Positions 30,700 through 38,859 of a DNA stretch of 42,098 bases are shown in pieces. Both the position numbers and the translations under genes were made by a program. This DNA comes from an uncultured Lachnospiraceae bacterium (lineage in GTDB: Bacteria; Bacillota; Clostridia; Lachnospirales; Lachnospiraceae), in the NCBI GenBank assembly GCA_910586315.1, contig CAJUIP010000031.1, positions 1-42,098 of the forward strand, given 5' to 3'. A model generated the notes under the pieces. The model saw only the letters and a list, made by a program, of their open reading frames with translations, made no database searches and was not told the origin of the DNA. Each line of letters starts with the position of its first letter. Position 1 is the stretch's first letter.

Positions 30700-31353
30700 A
30701 TGAAGAAAGCAAACGCCGGAGCGGAAAAGAACGGATGGAGAAAGAGGTATCTTGTGCCTCTTTTCTTTCTGGCTGTCCTTTTGATTGCCCTTTCTTATTT
30801 TGTGTTTAGGAGTGCGGGCGGATGCATCGTATATCCGGAAGCGGAGATTTCGCTTCCGGAAAGCACGGTTTTTTTCTTCCAAAAAGACGCGGAGTGGGGG
30901 ACTGACCCTCTTGGAACGGCGAAGGATACTATGGCATCCTCCGGCTGTCTGGTCAGTGCCATGGCCGCCGGGCTGGATATGCAGGCCGCATGTCAGGGCA
31001 ATTCCTTTTTCATGACGGCCGGAGAGCTGAACCACGTTTTTTCTGAGAAAAATGTATATACAGAGCATGGCGCGGTAATCTGGGGGCAGGTGGGACAGGC
31101 CGTTTCCGGCGTAACATGCCAGGTGCCGGAGAAGGTTTCTTCCGGGCTTTTGGACCAATGGCTTAAAATGGGATATTTTCCCGTGGCGAAGGTGCGGGTA
31201 AAGGGGACCGGAGCGTACCACTGGGTTTTGATTATCGGAGCGGAAGGCGGGAGATATCTTTGTATGGATCCGCTCAGAGAGGAGAAAACGCCGGTATCTC
31301 TGGATGAATTTAAAAACCGTATATATGCCATGAGGGTTGCATATTTCGAATGA
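30700..31353 (+). CDS. Membrane-anchored C39-like (papain-fold) peptidase domain protein
   Basis: The 217-residue protein has a basic N-terminus, one membrane helix (about 17-36) and an extracytoplasmic domain. Residues fitting a papain-like active site are Q61 (FFQKDAEWG), C83 (SSGCLVSAMA), H174 (AYHWVLIIG) and D190 (CMDP), the pattern of the peptidase_C39_2 family. A lipobox is not seen. It could cleave a peptide or cell-wall link outside the cell; there is no ABC transporter or leader peptide nearby, so a bacteriocin-processing role is unlikely. AGGAGG lies 9 bp before the ATG. Confidence 0.8.
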   Translation: MKKANAGAEKNGWRKRYLVPLFFLAVLLIALSYFVFRSAGGCIVYPEAEISLPESTVFFFQKDAEWGTDPLGTAKDTMASSGCLVSAMAAGLDMQAACQGNSFFMTAGELNHVFSEKNVYTEHGAVIWGQVGQAVSGVTCQVPEKVSSGLLDQWLKMGYFPVAKVRVKGTGAYHWVLIIGAEGGRYLCMDPLREEKTPVSLDEFKNRIYAMRVAYFE

Positions 31354-31427
31354 CTCCATACCCTTTTTTTCGGGGGCTAAAGCGTGTTTGAAAAAGAACG
31401 GGGAGATTATAAAAGGAGGAAATTAGG

Positions 31428-31913
31428 ATGACAAAAACGGACCAGCTTCTTGTTGCCATGATGGAATACGATAGGCCCGATGCCAAGCGGATCCAGCATT
31501 TTGTAAAGGTATATGAGTTTGCCCGGCTCATCGGGCTTATGGAAGGACTGGATGAAAAGACGCAGGAAATTTTAGAGGCGGCTGCCATTGTCCATGATAT
31601 TGGAATTCATAAGGCAGAGGAAAAATACGGGAGAAACACAGGAAAATATCAGGAGATCGAAGGGCCTGGAGAGGCAAGGGCGCTGATGAGCTCTCTTGGA
31701 TGGGCGGAGGATGTAATCGAGCGGGTCGCTTATCTGGTGGGCCACCATCACACCTACACATCCATTGACGGATTGGATTACCAGATTCTTTTGGAGGCGG
31801 ATTTTCTGGTGAACCTGTTTGAAGAGGATGCGGCCCTGGAAGAAAAGAAGAATGTGTATGACCGTATGTTCCAGACAGAAAGCGGAAAGAAGCTTTTTAA
31901 AACCATGTTTTAA
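31428..31913 (+). CDS. HD domain phosphohydrolase
   Basis: The 161-residue protein carries the HD metal site: H24 (QHFVKVYEFA), H56-D57 (IVHDIGIH), H106-H108 (VGHHHTY) and D125 (LLEADFLVN). Members hydrolyse phosphate esters of nucleotides or similar small molecules; the substrate is not readable. AAAGGAGG precedes the ATG. It ends 13 bp before topB and is likely co-transcribed with it. Confidence 0.9.
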   Translation: MTKTDQLLVAMMEYDRPDAKRIQHFVKVYEFARLIGLMEGLDEKTQEILEAAAIVHDIGIHKAEEKYGRNTGKYQEIEGPGEARALMSSLGWAEDVIERVAYLVGHHHTYTSIDGLDYQILLEADFLVNLFEEDAALEEKKNVYDRMFQTESGKKLFKTMF

Positions 31914-31926
31914 AGGAGACGGATCA

Positions 31927-34230
31927 TTGAAATCACTTGTCATTGCAGAAAAGCCCTCAGTGGCCAGGGATATTGCCAGGGTGCTTAAATGCGGGAAAAA
32001 CGGGAACGGCATCATAGAAGGCGACCGCTTCATTGTCACCTGGGGGCTGGGGCATCTGGTGACCCTGGCGGACCCGGAGGATTATGATAAAAAATATAAG
32101 GAATGGAAAATGGAGGATCTGCCGATGCTGCCGGATATCTTCCGGCTGGAGGTCATCAAACAGACTGCCAGGCAGTATCAGGCGGTAAAAACCCAGATTC
32201 ACAGAAACGACGTGGGATGCATCATCATCGCGACTGACGCCGGAAGGGAAGGCGAGCTGGTGGCCAGGCTTATTTTAAAAAAGGCCGGGGCGAAAAAGCC
32301 GCTAAAAAGACTCTGGATTTCCTCTGTAACTGATAAAGCCATCCGCGAAGGCTTTGCCAATTTAAAAGACGGAAAAGAATATGAACCCCTTTACGATGCG
32401 GCCATGTGCCGCGCTGAGGCGGACTGGATGGTGGGAATCAACGCCACCAGGGCGCTGACCTGCAAGTACAACGCACAGCTTTCCTGCGGCCGTGTCCAGA
32501 CGCCGACTCTGGCCATGATTGCAAAGCGGGAAGAGCAGATCAGACAGTTTGTCCCTAAATCCTACTATGGAATTTGCGCCGGAAAGGATTCTCTTACTTT
32601 AACCTTAAGAGATGAAAAGGGCGGTGTTTTAAGTTCCTTCCATAAGGAACGCATGGAAGATATCCTAAAAGAAGTGACAGGAAAAACAGCGGTGGTAAGC
32701 CAGGTGAAGCGGGTCCCCAAAAAGGCGGCGGCGCCCCTGTTATATGATCTTACGGAGCTTCAGAGGGAGGCCAGCAGACGGTTTGATTATTCGGCTAAGG
32801 AAACGCTGAATATCATGCAGAGGCTTTATGAAACTCATAAGGTCCTCACCTATCCGCGGACGGATTCCCGGTATTTAAGTTCGGATATTGTCCCCACTAT
32901 AAAGGAAAGGTTAAAAGCATGCTCTGTGGGCCCCTACCGGGCTCTGGCCGGGAAGCTCATAAACCAGCCGATCCCACCAAAGCCTTTCTTTGTGGACGAT
33001 AAAAAGGTATCCGACCATCACGCCATCATTCCCACGGAGCAGTTCGTGGATTTGAGCCATATGACCATGGACGAACGACGGATTTACGATCTGGTGGTCA
33101 GAAGATTTCTGGCGGTGCTGTATCCTCCTTACGAATACGAGCAGACCACGCTTTATGTGACAGTGGGGAAACGCGCCCTGCCGTCCGGCGAAAATGTGGC
33201 GGTGGGAAACCATGCCCTGCCGTCCGGCGAAAGCGCACAGATTCCGGGACGCCCGGACGGGTATGTATTTGCAGCCGCCGGAAACGTCGTGAAACATCCC
33301 GGATGGAAGGCAGTCTATGAAACCCAGGAAGCCGATGGAGCTTCTTATGGCGGGGAAGAGGAAACGGACGAAGGGGATTTTAAAGAGAAGAAGCTTCCTG
33401 AACTGAAACCGGGGGATGAGTTAAAAGGGCTTGTCTTCCGGTTAACCGAGGGAAAGACCAGACCGCCGGCCCGGTTTACAGAGGCTTCTCTGTTGTCGGC
33501 CATGGAAAATCCGGCGGCTTACATGGAATCGGACAATAAGGCCATGGCAAAGACTCTGGGAGAGACAGGAGGTCTGGGAACCGTCGCCACAAGGGCGGAT
33601 ATTATTGAAAAGCTTTTCGGAAGCTTTCTTTTGGAAAAAAGGGGGAAAGAAATTTATCTGACCTCCAAGGCAAGGCAGCTTCTGGAGCTTGTGCCTGAAG
33701 ACCTAAAAAAGCCGGAGCTCACTGCCGATTGGGAAATGAAGCTTTCTAAAATCTCCGGGGGAACTTTGAAGCGGGAACAGTTTATGAAAGAAATCCGCAG
33801 CTATTCCGAGGAGCTGACGAGTCAGATTAAAACCGGAGAGGGGAAATTCCGCCATGACAATCTGACCAGTAAAAAATGTCCGAACTGCGGCAAAGCCCTT
33901 CTTTTGGTGAAGGGGAAAAACAGTGAAATGCTGGTATGCCAGGACAGGGAATGCGGTTACCGGGAAACCATTGCCAGGACCTCCAATGCCAGATGTCCCG
34001 TATGTCATAAAAGAATGGAGCTTCGCGGAAAGGGTGAGGGCCAGATTTTTGTGTGTTCGTGCGGCCATAAGGAAAAGCTGTCGGCTTTTCAGGAGCGGAG
34101 AAAAAAGGAGGGAGCCGGAGTCTCCAAAAAAGATGTGGCCCGGTATCTGAACCAACAACAAAAGGAGGCCAGGGAACCTGTAAACAATGCTTTTGCCATG
34201 GCGTTAGCCGGGATAAAGCTGGAAAAATAG
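31927..34230 (+). CDS. topB: DNA topoisomerase III (type IA)
   Basis: The 767-residue enzyme relaxes and decatenates DNA by single-strand passage. The Toprim part has E8 (IAEKPSV) and the acidic cluster ATDAGREGE (102-110), and the active tyrosine is Y309 in LTYPRTDS. The C-terminal zinc ribbons show CPNCG...C..RECGY and CPVCH...CSCG. The start is TTG at 31927 with AAAGGAG 8 bp upstream; no ATG or GTG fits the conserved beginning. Residues 413-438 hold a 13-residue duplication absent from the usual enzyme. Plasmid copies of topB exist, but nothing else here suggests a plasmid or conjugative element. Confidence 0.94.
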   Translation: MKSLVIAEKPSVARDIARVLKCGKNGNGIIEGDRFIVTWGLGHLVTLADPEDYDKKYKEWKMEDLPMLPDIFRLEVIKQTARQYQAVKTQIHRNDVGCIIIATDAGREGELVARLILKKAGAKKPLKRLWISSVTDKAIREGFANLKDGKEYEPLYDAAMCRAEADWMVGINATRALTCKYNAQLSCGRVQTPTLAMIAKREEQIRQFVPKSYYGICAGKDSLTLTLRDEKGGVLSSFHKERMEDILKEVTGKTAVVSQVKRVPKKAAAPLLYDLTELQREASRRFDYSAKETLNIMQRLYETHKVLTYPRTDSRYLSSDIVPTIKERLKACSVGPYRALAGKLINQPIPPKPFFVDDKKVSDHHAIIPTEQFVDLSHMTMDERRIYDLVVRRFLAVLYPPYEYEQTTLYVTVGKRALPSGENVAVGNHALPSGESAQIPGRPDGYVFAAAGNVVKHPGWKAVYETQEADGASYGGEEETDEGDFKEKKLPELKPGDELKGLVFRLTEGKTRPPARFTEASLLSAMENPAAYMESDNKAMAKTLGETGGLGTVATRADIIEKLFGSFLLEKRGKEIYLTSKARQLLELVPEDLKKPELTADWEMKLSKISGGTLKREQFMKEIRSYSEELTSQIKTGEGKFRHDNLTSKKCPNCGKALLLVKGKNSEMLVCQDRECGYRETIARTSNARCPVCHKRMELRGKGEGQIFVCSCGHKEKLSAFQERRKKEGAGVSKKDVARYLNQQQKEAREPVNNAFAMALAGIKLEK
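33163..33240 (+). repeat. 39-bp tandem duplication inside topB
   Basis: Units 33163-33201 and 33202-33240 both contain the identical core GCCCTGCCGTCCGGCGAAA and encode VGKRALPSGENVA and VGNHALPSGESAQ. The frame is kept. Confidence 0.85.
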
Positions 34231-34419
34231 CAGCAAACGGAGAAGCATGGGATTTTAAAAACAAGAACCGGAACAGGTTTCCTGTCAAGACCTGGAAGGG
34301 TTTTCCCATAATTCAGAAAGCCTTATGTGTGTGAAGTACACTTTGTTATACTTCAAACTTCCTTTGCAAAAAGTGAGTATGATATGAAATGTGCGCTGTA
34401 ATAGTAAGGAAGGGAAAAA
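34231..34419. other. topB-GNAT gap with an inverted repeat and possible promoter
   Basis: TGAAGT (34332-34337) and ACTTCA (34350-34355) form an inverted repeat overlapping an extended -10 candidate TGT-TATACT (34344-34352); its -35 is poor. The arrangement could be an operator over the GNAT promoter. No terminator with a T-run was seen after topB. Confidence 0.4.
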
Positions 34420-34965
34420 ATGGAAATCAGAAAAGCAGAAAAAGAGAGGGAGCTTAAGGAAATTTTTTGGTTATATGACAGTGCGTTCCCTGCCAGTGAG
34501 AAAAAGCCCTTTTCTGTGATTCTGGAAAAGCAGAAACAGGGAAGCGTGGATATCCTGTATCTTGAGGAGGGCGGACAGTTTGCGGGGCTGGCCATAACGG
34601 CGAAGAAGGGGGATCTGGTCCTTCTGGATTACTTTGCCATCGCAGGGGAGCGCCGCGGGAGCGGTATTGGTTCCCATATGATACAGGCTCTGAGTGCCCA
34701 TTATAAAGGGATGCGGATGGTGATTGAAATCGAGAGTACAAAAGCAAATGTCCCGGATTTAAAAATGCGGATAAGGAGAAAACACTTTTACCACAAAAAC
34801 GGGATGACGGATCTGCCCTTTATGGTGTGCCTGTTCGGCATCGATATGGAAATGCTGAGCAATGGAACAGAAATTTCTTTTGAGGAATATTGGGATTTAT
34901 ATGACGCTATTTTTGGCCCAAGGGCGTCCGGGAACGTGAAATTCCTTGGAGTACGGGATGCTTAA
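34420..34965 (+). CDS. GNAT family N-acetyltransferase
   Basis: The 181-residue protein has the acetyl-CoA loop ERRGSGIGSHMIQAL (about 77-91), the R/Q-x-x-G-x-G/A type motif A of GNAT enzymes, followed by beta-strand MRMVIEIEST. The C-terminal part (HKNGMTDLPFMVCLFG) is typical of GNATs that act on small molecules. The acceptor cannot be told. AAGGAAGGG precedes the ATG. It stands alone between topB and the HAD gene. Confidence 0.88.
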   Translation: MEIRKAEKERELKEIFWLYDSAFPASEKKPFSVILEKQKQGSVDILYLEEGGQFAGLAITAKKGDLVLLDYFAIAGERRGSGIGSHMIQALSAHYKGMRMVIEIESTKANVPDLKMRIRRKHFYHKNGMTDLPFMVCLFGIDMEMLSNGTEISFEEYWDLYDAIFGPRASGNVKFLGVRDA

Positions 34966-35090
34966 AAGGGCTTCTTAAGCCAGCCAGAGTCGCCAAAAAG
35001 GGTTCCGGGCGGCGGCAAATCCCGGGAGGGGATGCCGTCCCGGACGGTTGTGCTTTCCCGCAGACAAAACGGATAGAGGAGAGGTCAATT

Positions 35091-36020
35091 ATGGATCAGA
35101 ACATTACGATGGTCCCAGAGCTTTTTGTGTCGGATCTGGACGGGACTCTGCTGGATAAAACGGCCCGGATTCCGAAAAAAAGCAGGGAGATTCTCAACCG
35201 ACTGGCCGGCCGCGGCGTGTTGTTTACGGTGGCCACGGCCAGGACGCCTCTCTCGGCGGTCCCGATTCTCTGCGGGCTGGATTTAAGGCTCCCGGCAGTT
35301 CTGCTAAACGGCGGAATGCTCTACGATATGAAATCCCACCGGATCTTAGAGGTCGTGGGCTTTCGGCCGGAACAGGCGGAGAGACTCGCGAAGGCTGAGG
35401 AGCGAATGGAGGTTCATGGTCTCTTACTGACGGTGCGGGGCGGGAGGATTTCTTTAAACCTGGGTCCAAAGACTGACGCTGCCGGGCTCTGGGACGGGTA
35501 TTTTGACTGGAAGCGGGTTTGTGAGATCGGAAGCGTTGAGCCGGAGATCTTAAGGCGCGGGGCCGGAGCGCTTAAGTCGGAGTGCGTCGTTTACGGGCTC
35601 TACATGGACGACAGACCAAAGCGTCTGGCCGGAATGGCGCAGATGCTGGGAGGCGAGCCGGGGCTGTGTCTGGATTTTTACAAAGACGTTTATACGGAGA
35701 ACCGGTGGTGTCTGGAGATTACCAGTGGGGATACATCGAAAAAGCGCGGGGTGATGGAGCTTCGCAGGCGGTGCGGCGCGGGCCGGGTCATCGGTTTCGG
35801 GGACGGGAAGAACGATCTCCCGCTTTTTGCGGCCTGCGACGAGGCCTACGCGGTGGCCAACGGGCGGGAAATCCTCAAGGCGGCCGCGGACGGAGTGATT
35901 GGAAGCAATCTGGAAAACGGGGTTGCAGTTTATATGGAGGAGCGGTGCAAAAAATATGCAGAAAATACTTGTGGTGAGCCACTGTCTGTTAAACACGGCG
36001 GCGAAGGTGAAACGATTTAA
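35091..36020 (+). CDS. Cof-type HAD superfamily phosphatase
   Basis: The 309-residue protein has HAD motif 1 SDLDGTLLD (14-22) with both catalytic aspartates, a C2B-type cap in the middle, and motif 4 GFGDGKNDLPLF. Cof-like HADs remove phosphate from sugar phosphates, FMN or similar metabolites. The C-terminus runs about 25 residues past the usual end (GVAVYMEE) and overlaps the next gene by 65 bp in another frame, so a frameshift or unusually long overlap is possible. GAGGAGAGG lies upstream. The segment is visibly richer in G+C than the genes before it. Confidence 0.88.
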   Translation: MDQNITMVPELFVSDLDGTLLDKTARIPKKSREILNRLAGRGVLFTVATARTPLSAVPILCGLDLRLPAVLLNGGMLYDMKSHRILEVVGFRPEQAERLAKAEERMEVHGLLLTVRGGRISLNLGPKTDAAGLWDGYFDWKRVCEIGSVEPEILRRGAGALKSECVVYGLYMDDRPKRLAGMAQMLGGEPGLCLDFYKDVYTENRWCLEITSGDTSKKRGVMELRRRCGAGRVIGFGDGKNDLPLFAACDEAYAVANGREILKAAADGVIGSNLENGVAVYMEERCKKYAENTCGEPLSVKHGGEGETI

Positions 36021-36519
36021 AGAGAAGGCGGTCGCGGATGAGGAAGCCCTGCGGCGGGACATTCTGGAGGAGGTCCTGCAATCGGGCATCCAGCTCATTC
36101 AGCTTCCGTGCCCGGAATTTGTCCTGTACGGCTCCAGGCGGTGGGGGCATACGAGAGAGCAGTTCGACAATGTGTTTTACCGCCAAAAATGCCGGGAGCT
36201 TCTGGCCCCGGTGATTTTGGAGCTTAAGGAATATTTATCCCGCCCGGAGGAGTTTGAGGTCCTGGGGATCCTGGGAATCGACGGGAGTCCCAGCTGTGGT
36301 GTTAAATACACCTGCAGCGGCGACTGGGGCGGCGAATTTAGCGGGAGAGAGGTGGACGGCGTTCTAAAGACTGTACGTCTGGCCGACGGACAGGGCGTTC
36401 TCATGGAGGTATTTGCGAACATGCTGCGGGAAAACGAAATTGTACTTCCGATGGACGGGCTGTTTGCCGGAGAGCGGGAGCGGGCGTTCGCGCTTCTTAA
36501 AGGGAACGCCACGCCATGA
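35956..36519 (+). CDS. TudS-related (DUF523-like) putative desulfidase
   Basis: A 187-residue protein with three conserved cysteines, C10 (VSHCLLN), C52 (LPCPEF) and C114 (GSPSCGVKYT), spaced as the [4Fe-4S] ligands of TudS, an enzyme that removes sulfur from thiouracil. The SPSCG block is diagnostic of the DUF523/TudS group; this looks like the shorter TudS-related branch. The ATG at 35956 is needed to include C10, so the long overlap with the HAD gene seems real. A GGAGGAG 13 bp upstream is a distant ribosome binding site. The end overlaps the convergent minus-strand gene by 23 bp. Confidence 0.82.
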   Translation: MQKILVVSHCLLNTAAKVKRFKEKAVADEEALRRDILEEVLQSGIQLIQLPCPEFVLYGSRRWGHTREQFDNVFYRQKCRELLAPVILELKEYLSRPEEFEVLGILGIDGSPSCGVKYTCSGDWGGEFSGREVDGVLKTVRLADGQGVLMEVFANMLRENEIVLPMDGLFAGERERAFALLKGNATP

Positions 36520-37579
36520 GCGGGACGGTGAGCTCTGAAGATGTCATGCCCCCATGGGTTGCCTTCATGAAGGACAAGTAGGACCGGTTGGGGAACAGGG
36601 TGAGCGGCGTGAGGGCCACGGCCAGGTAATCGCCAAGCATCCGTGAAAGCATCGGGTGTGCGGGGCCGGGGCCGAAAAGCTGCTGGCTCAGGACCTCATT
36701 CCGGCTGTAAAGGCGGTAGGAATCTTTGAATGCTTCGGAGAAGAGCTTCAGAAAGCGGGCGTTTTCTCCAGGCTTTATAAACAAATTGAGGGCCCGGGGT
36801 TCGATAGACGGCGGGAGGAGAAGGGTATCGTTTATCTCTTCAAAGTCCGAAAGACACAGGCTCTCCACGTCGATGAAACCGTGGTCGGCCGTCAGGAAAA
36901 AGAGGCTGTCGGGACAGGCATCCGCGAGGAGCCTCATCTGACGGTCCGCTTCCCGGAGAAATTCACGGGCGGTGAGAGAGCCGCAGCCCTCCCGGTGCAG
37001 AGAGTGGTCCGGCTCGTCTAAGTAGCCATAGACCATATGGGGGCCAGGGGCGTTTGTGATCGCCCGGATGCTGGAGGTCAGTTCGGAGAGCGTTTTTGCG
37101 GTGCATGAGAATGCATCGCTTTTTTTTCGTATTTGCTCCGGAAGCGAGACGGTTTTAAGCTTCGTCTTTCCCACATGGAAGGGGGCCGCCGGGTTTCCGG
37201 CGTCGTCGGTATTCGGATAGAGCGCCACGTTCTTTCCGAGTTCCGGCCAGAAAACGCTCCAGCCGAGCCATCCGCTCTGGGAGGGGAAAAGGCCAGTCTC
37301 CAGAGCCGTCGCCGCGGCCGCCGTGGTGGGAGGGAAGACGGAGCTTAAAGTACATAGAAGGTGCTCCCGGAGAAAGGAATGCTCCGGAAGATGGCGGACC
37401 AGGATATCAAAGCCGAGACCATCGAGGAGCAGGAGGATCACATTTCGAGGCGCAGTGAAAAGCAGCCGGTCAGCCGTTAAAAGAGTCGGATTTTGAGGCT
37501 TGCAGCCGTAATGGGCCAGAACAGAGCAGGCCAGGGCCGTGACGGACTCGTTGGGGCAGGGAGTAAAAAAACGTTTCAT
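36497..37579 (-). CDS. Alkaline phosphatase superfamily (type I phosphodiesterase/nucleotide pyrophosphatase-like) protein
   Basis: The 360-residue protein keeps the metal and nucleophile positions of the superfamily: D53 (LLLLDGLGFD), T85/T86 (FPPTTAAAATAL), D188/D191/H192 (YLDEPDHSLH), D232-H233 (TADHGF) and a late histidine in KATHGG. It has no signal peptide, so it should act in the cytosol on phosphate mono- or diesters. AAGGAGGT precedes its ATG. It is transcribed away from the ABC importer that starts 206 bp to its right, suggesting a link with the imported compound. Confidence 0.88.
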   Translation of the reverse strand: MKRFFTPCPNESVTALACSVLAHYGCKPQNPTLLTADRLLFTAPRNVILLLLDGLGFDILVRHLPEHSFLREHLLCTLSSVFPPTTAAAATALETGLFPSQSGWLGWSVFWPELGKNVALYPNTDDAGNPAAPFHVGKTKLKTVSLPEQIRKKSDAFSCTAKTLSELTSSIRAITNAPGPHMVYGYLDEPDHSLHREGCGSLTAREFLREADRQMRLLADACPDSLFFLTADHGFIDVESLCLSDFEEINDTLLLPPSIEPRALNLFIKPGENARFLKLFSEAFKDSYRLYSRNEVLSQQLFGPGPAHPMLSRMLGDYLAVALTPLTLFPNRSYLSFMKATHGGMTSSELTVPLMAWRSL

Positions 37580-37612
37580 GGGACCTCCTTGATTCTAAAA
37601 TAGTAAAGCTTA

Positions 37613-37641
37613 ATTATAGGCGCATAGGGGAGAAAAGGCAA
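37613..37641 (-). promoter_or_regulatory. Promoter of the alkaline phosphatase superfamily gene
   Basis: On the minus strand TTGCCT (plus 37636-37641), 17 bp, TATAAT (plus 37613-37618). Confidence 0.82.
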
Positions 37642-37698
37642 GAAATCCGAAGTATTGCTTTTTTGAATAGAAAGAAAATTTAGAATAGAGAAGAACGA

Positions 37699-37728
37699 TT
37701 GGATTTTTTATTGAAAATATCCTATGAT
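37699..37728 (+). promoter_or_regulatory. Possible promoter of the ABC importer operon
   Basis: TTGGAT (37699-37704), 18 bp, TATGAT (37723-37728). A modest match, but the best in this gap. Confidence 0.45.
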
Positions 37729-37742
37729 AAAGTTTAAATTTG

Positions 37743-37757
37743 TTGCAGATTGTGCAA
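37743..37757 (+). promoter_or_regulatory. Operator-like palindrome upstream of the ABC importer
   Basis: TTGCA-GATTG-TGCAA, with weaker outer symmetry (AAATTT to the left, ATTT to the right). It lies 15 bp after the candidate -10 and 28 bp before the start codon. A site for a sugar-operon regulator is plausible; no regulator gene is in the window. Confidence 0.5.
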
Positions 37758-37785
37758 AATTTCCAAATGATAAAAGGAATCACGG

Positions 37786-38859
37786 ATGAAAATACGATTG
37801 GAACATATCAACAAAAATTTTAAAAGCACGGCGGCCGTAAAAGACATGAGTTTCACGATTGAGGACGGCGAGATGATCTGCCTTCTGGGGCCATCCGGCT
37901 GTGGGAAGAGTACGACCCTGTCCATGGTGGCCGGACTTGAGGAGCCGACCGGAGGAGAAATCTACTTTGACGATCAGCCCATGGCAGGAATCGAGGCGGA
38001 AAAGAGGGATATCGGGATGGTGTTTCAGAACTATGCCCTCTATCCCCATATGACTGTGGCTGAAAATATCATGTTTCCTTTAAAGATGCGCTGGGTGAAA
38101 AAGGCGCTTCGCGAGGAAAAGGTCCGGGAGGCGGCCGCGATGATGCAGATTACGGATCTTCTGAAGCGCAAACCGGCCCAGCTTTCCGGCGGCCAGCAGC
38201 AGCGTGTGGCCATCGCCAGGGCCCTTGTGAAGGAGCCGAAAATTCTGCTTCTGGACGAACCCTTTTCCAATCTGGACGCGCGGCTTCGGATCGAACTCAG
38301 AAACGACATCCGCGCCCTGCAGCAGAAGTTAAAGATCACGACGATTTTTGTCACCCACGACCAGGAGGAGGCCATGAGCATCTCCGACAGGATTCTTCTG
38401 ATGAACCGGGGGGAGCTGCAGCAGTATGATACGCCGCAGAACATGTACCGCTTCCCGGCCAACCGGTTTGTGGCCGGATTCCTCGGAAATCCGCCGATTA
38501 ACTTTCTGCCCTGCCGGTGGGAGAACGGAACGGTCTTTGTGGACGGAGCGAGAGAATGGAAGCTTGATTCCTTAAAGCCGGTCCTCTGCGGCATGGAAGG
38601 TGAGAGGGGCGTTCTCGGGGTGCGCCCGGAGGATCTTTTCGTGGTTTCCGAAAACGGACAGCTTTCGGCCGAGATCACGGCGGTTCAGACTCTGGGAAAG
38701 GAAGTTTATTTAAAGCTTTTAAGCGGAAGCGTCTCCGTGACGGCCTGTGTGAGCTGGGACCACGATTACCGGGTCGGAGACCGGCTTTCTCTCCGGGCGA
38801 AGAAGGCGTACCTGTTCCCGGAGGATGGCGGCGGGAAGGAGAGTCCGAATGAAGCATAA
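37786..38859 (+). CDS. CUT1-type ABC importer ATP-binding protein (UgpC/MalK/MsmK-like)
   Basis: The 357-residue ATPase has Walker A GPSGCGKST (35-43), Q-loop FQNYALYPHMT, signature LSGGQQQR (133-140) and Walker B LLLDEPFSNLD, with catalytic E158. A C-terminal TOBE/regulatory domain from about 235 is typical of CUT1 systems for oligosaccharides and glycerol-3-phosphate. The start codon follows GGAATCACGG, a weak ribosome binding site. It is first in the operon, the reverse of the usual order with the binding protein first, and overlaps the first permease gene by 11 bp. Confidence 0.94.
   Translation: MKIRLEHINKNFKSTAAVKDMSFTIEDGEMICLLGPSGCGKSTTLSMVAGLEEPTGGEIYFDDQPMAGIEAEKRDIGMVFQNYALYPHMTVAENIMFPLKMRWVKKALREEKVREAAAMMQITDLLKRKPAQLSGGQQQRVAIARALVKEPKILLLDEPFSNLDARLRIELRNDIRALQQKLKITTIFVTHDQEEAMSISDRILLMNRGELQQYDTPQNMYRFPANRFVAGFLGNPPINFLPCRWENGTVFVDGAREWKLDSLKPVLCGMEGERGVLGVRPEDLFVVSENGQLSAEITAVQTLGKEVYLKLLSGSVSVTACVSWDHDYRVGDRLSLRAKKAYLFPEDGGGKESPNEA

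Noticed and set aside
30660..31353. Bacteriocin-processing role for the C39-like protein
   Set aside because: There is no fused or neighbouring peptidase-containing ABC transporter and no double-glycine leader peptide.
35582..35977. 131-codon frame inside the HAD phosphatase gene
   Set aside because: High G+C in this segment opens false frames; the product is Arg/Gly-rich without motifs.
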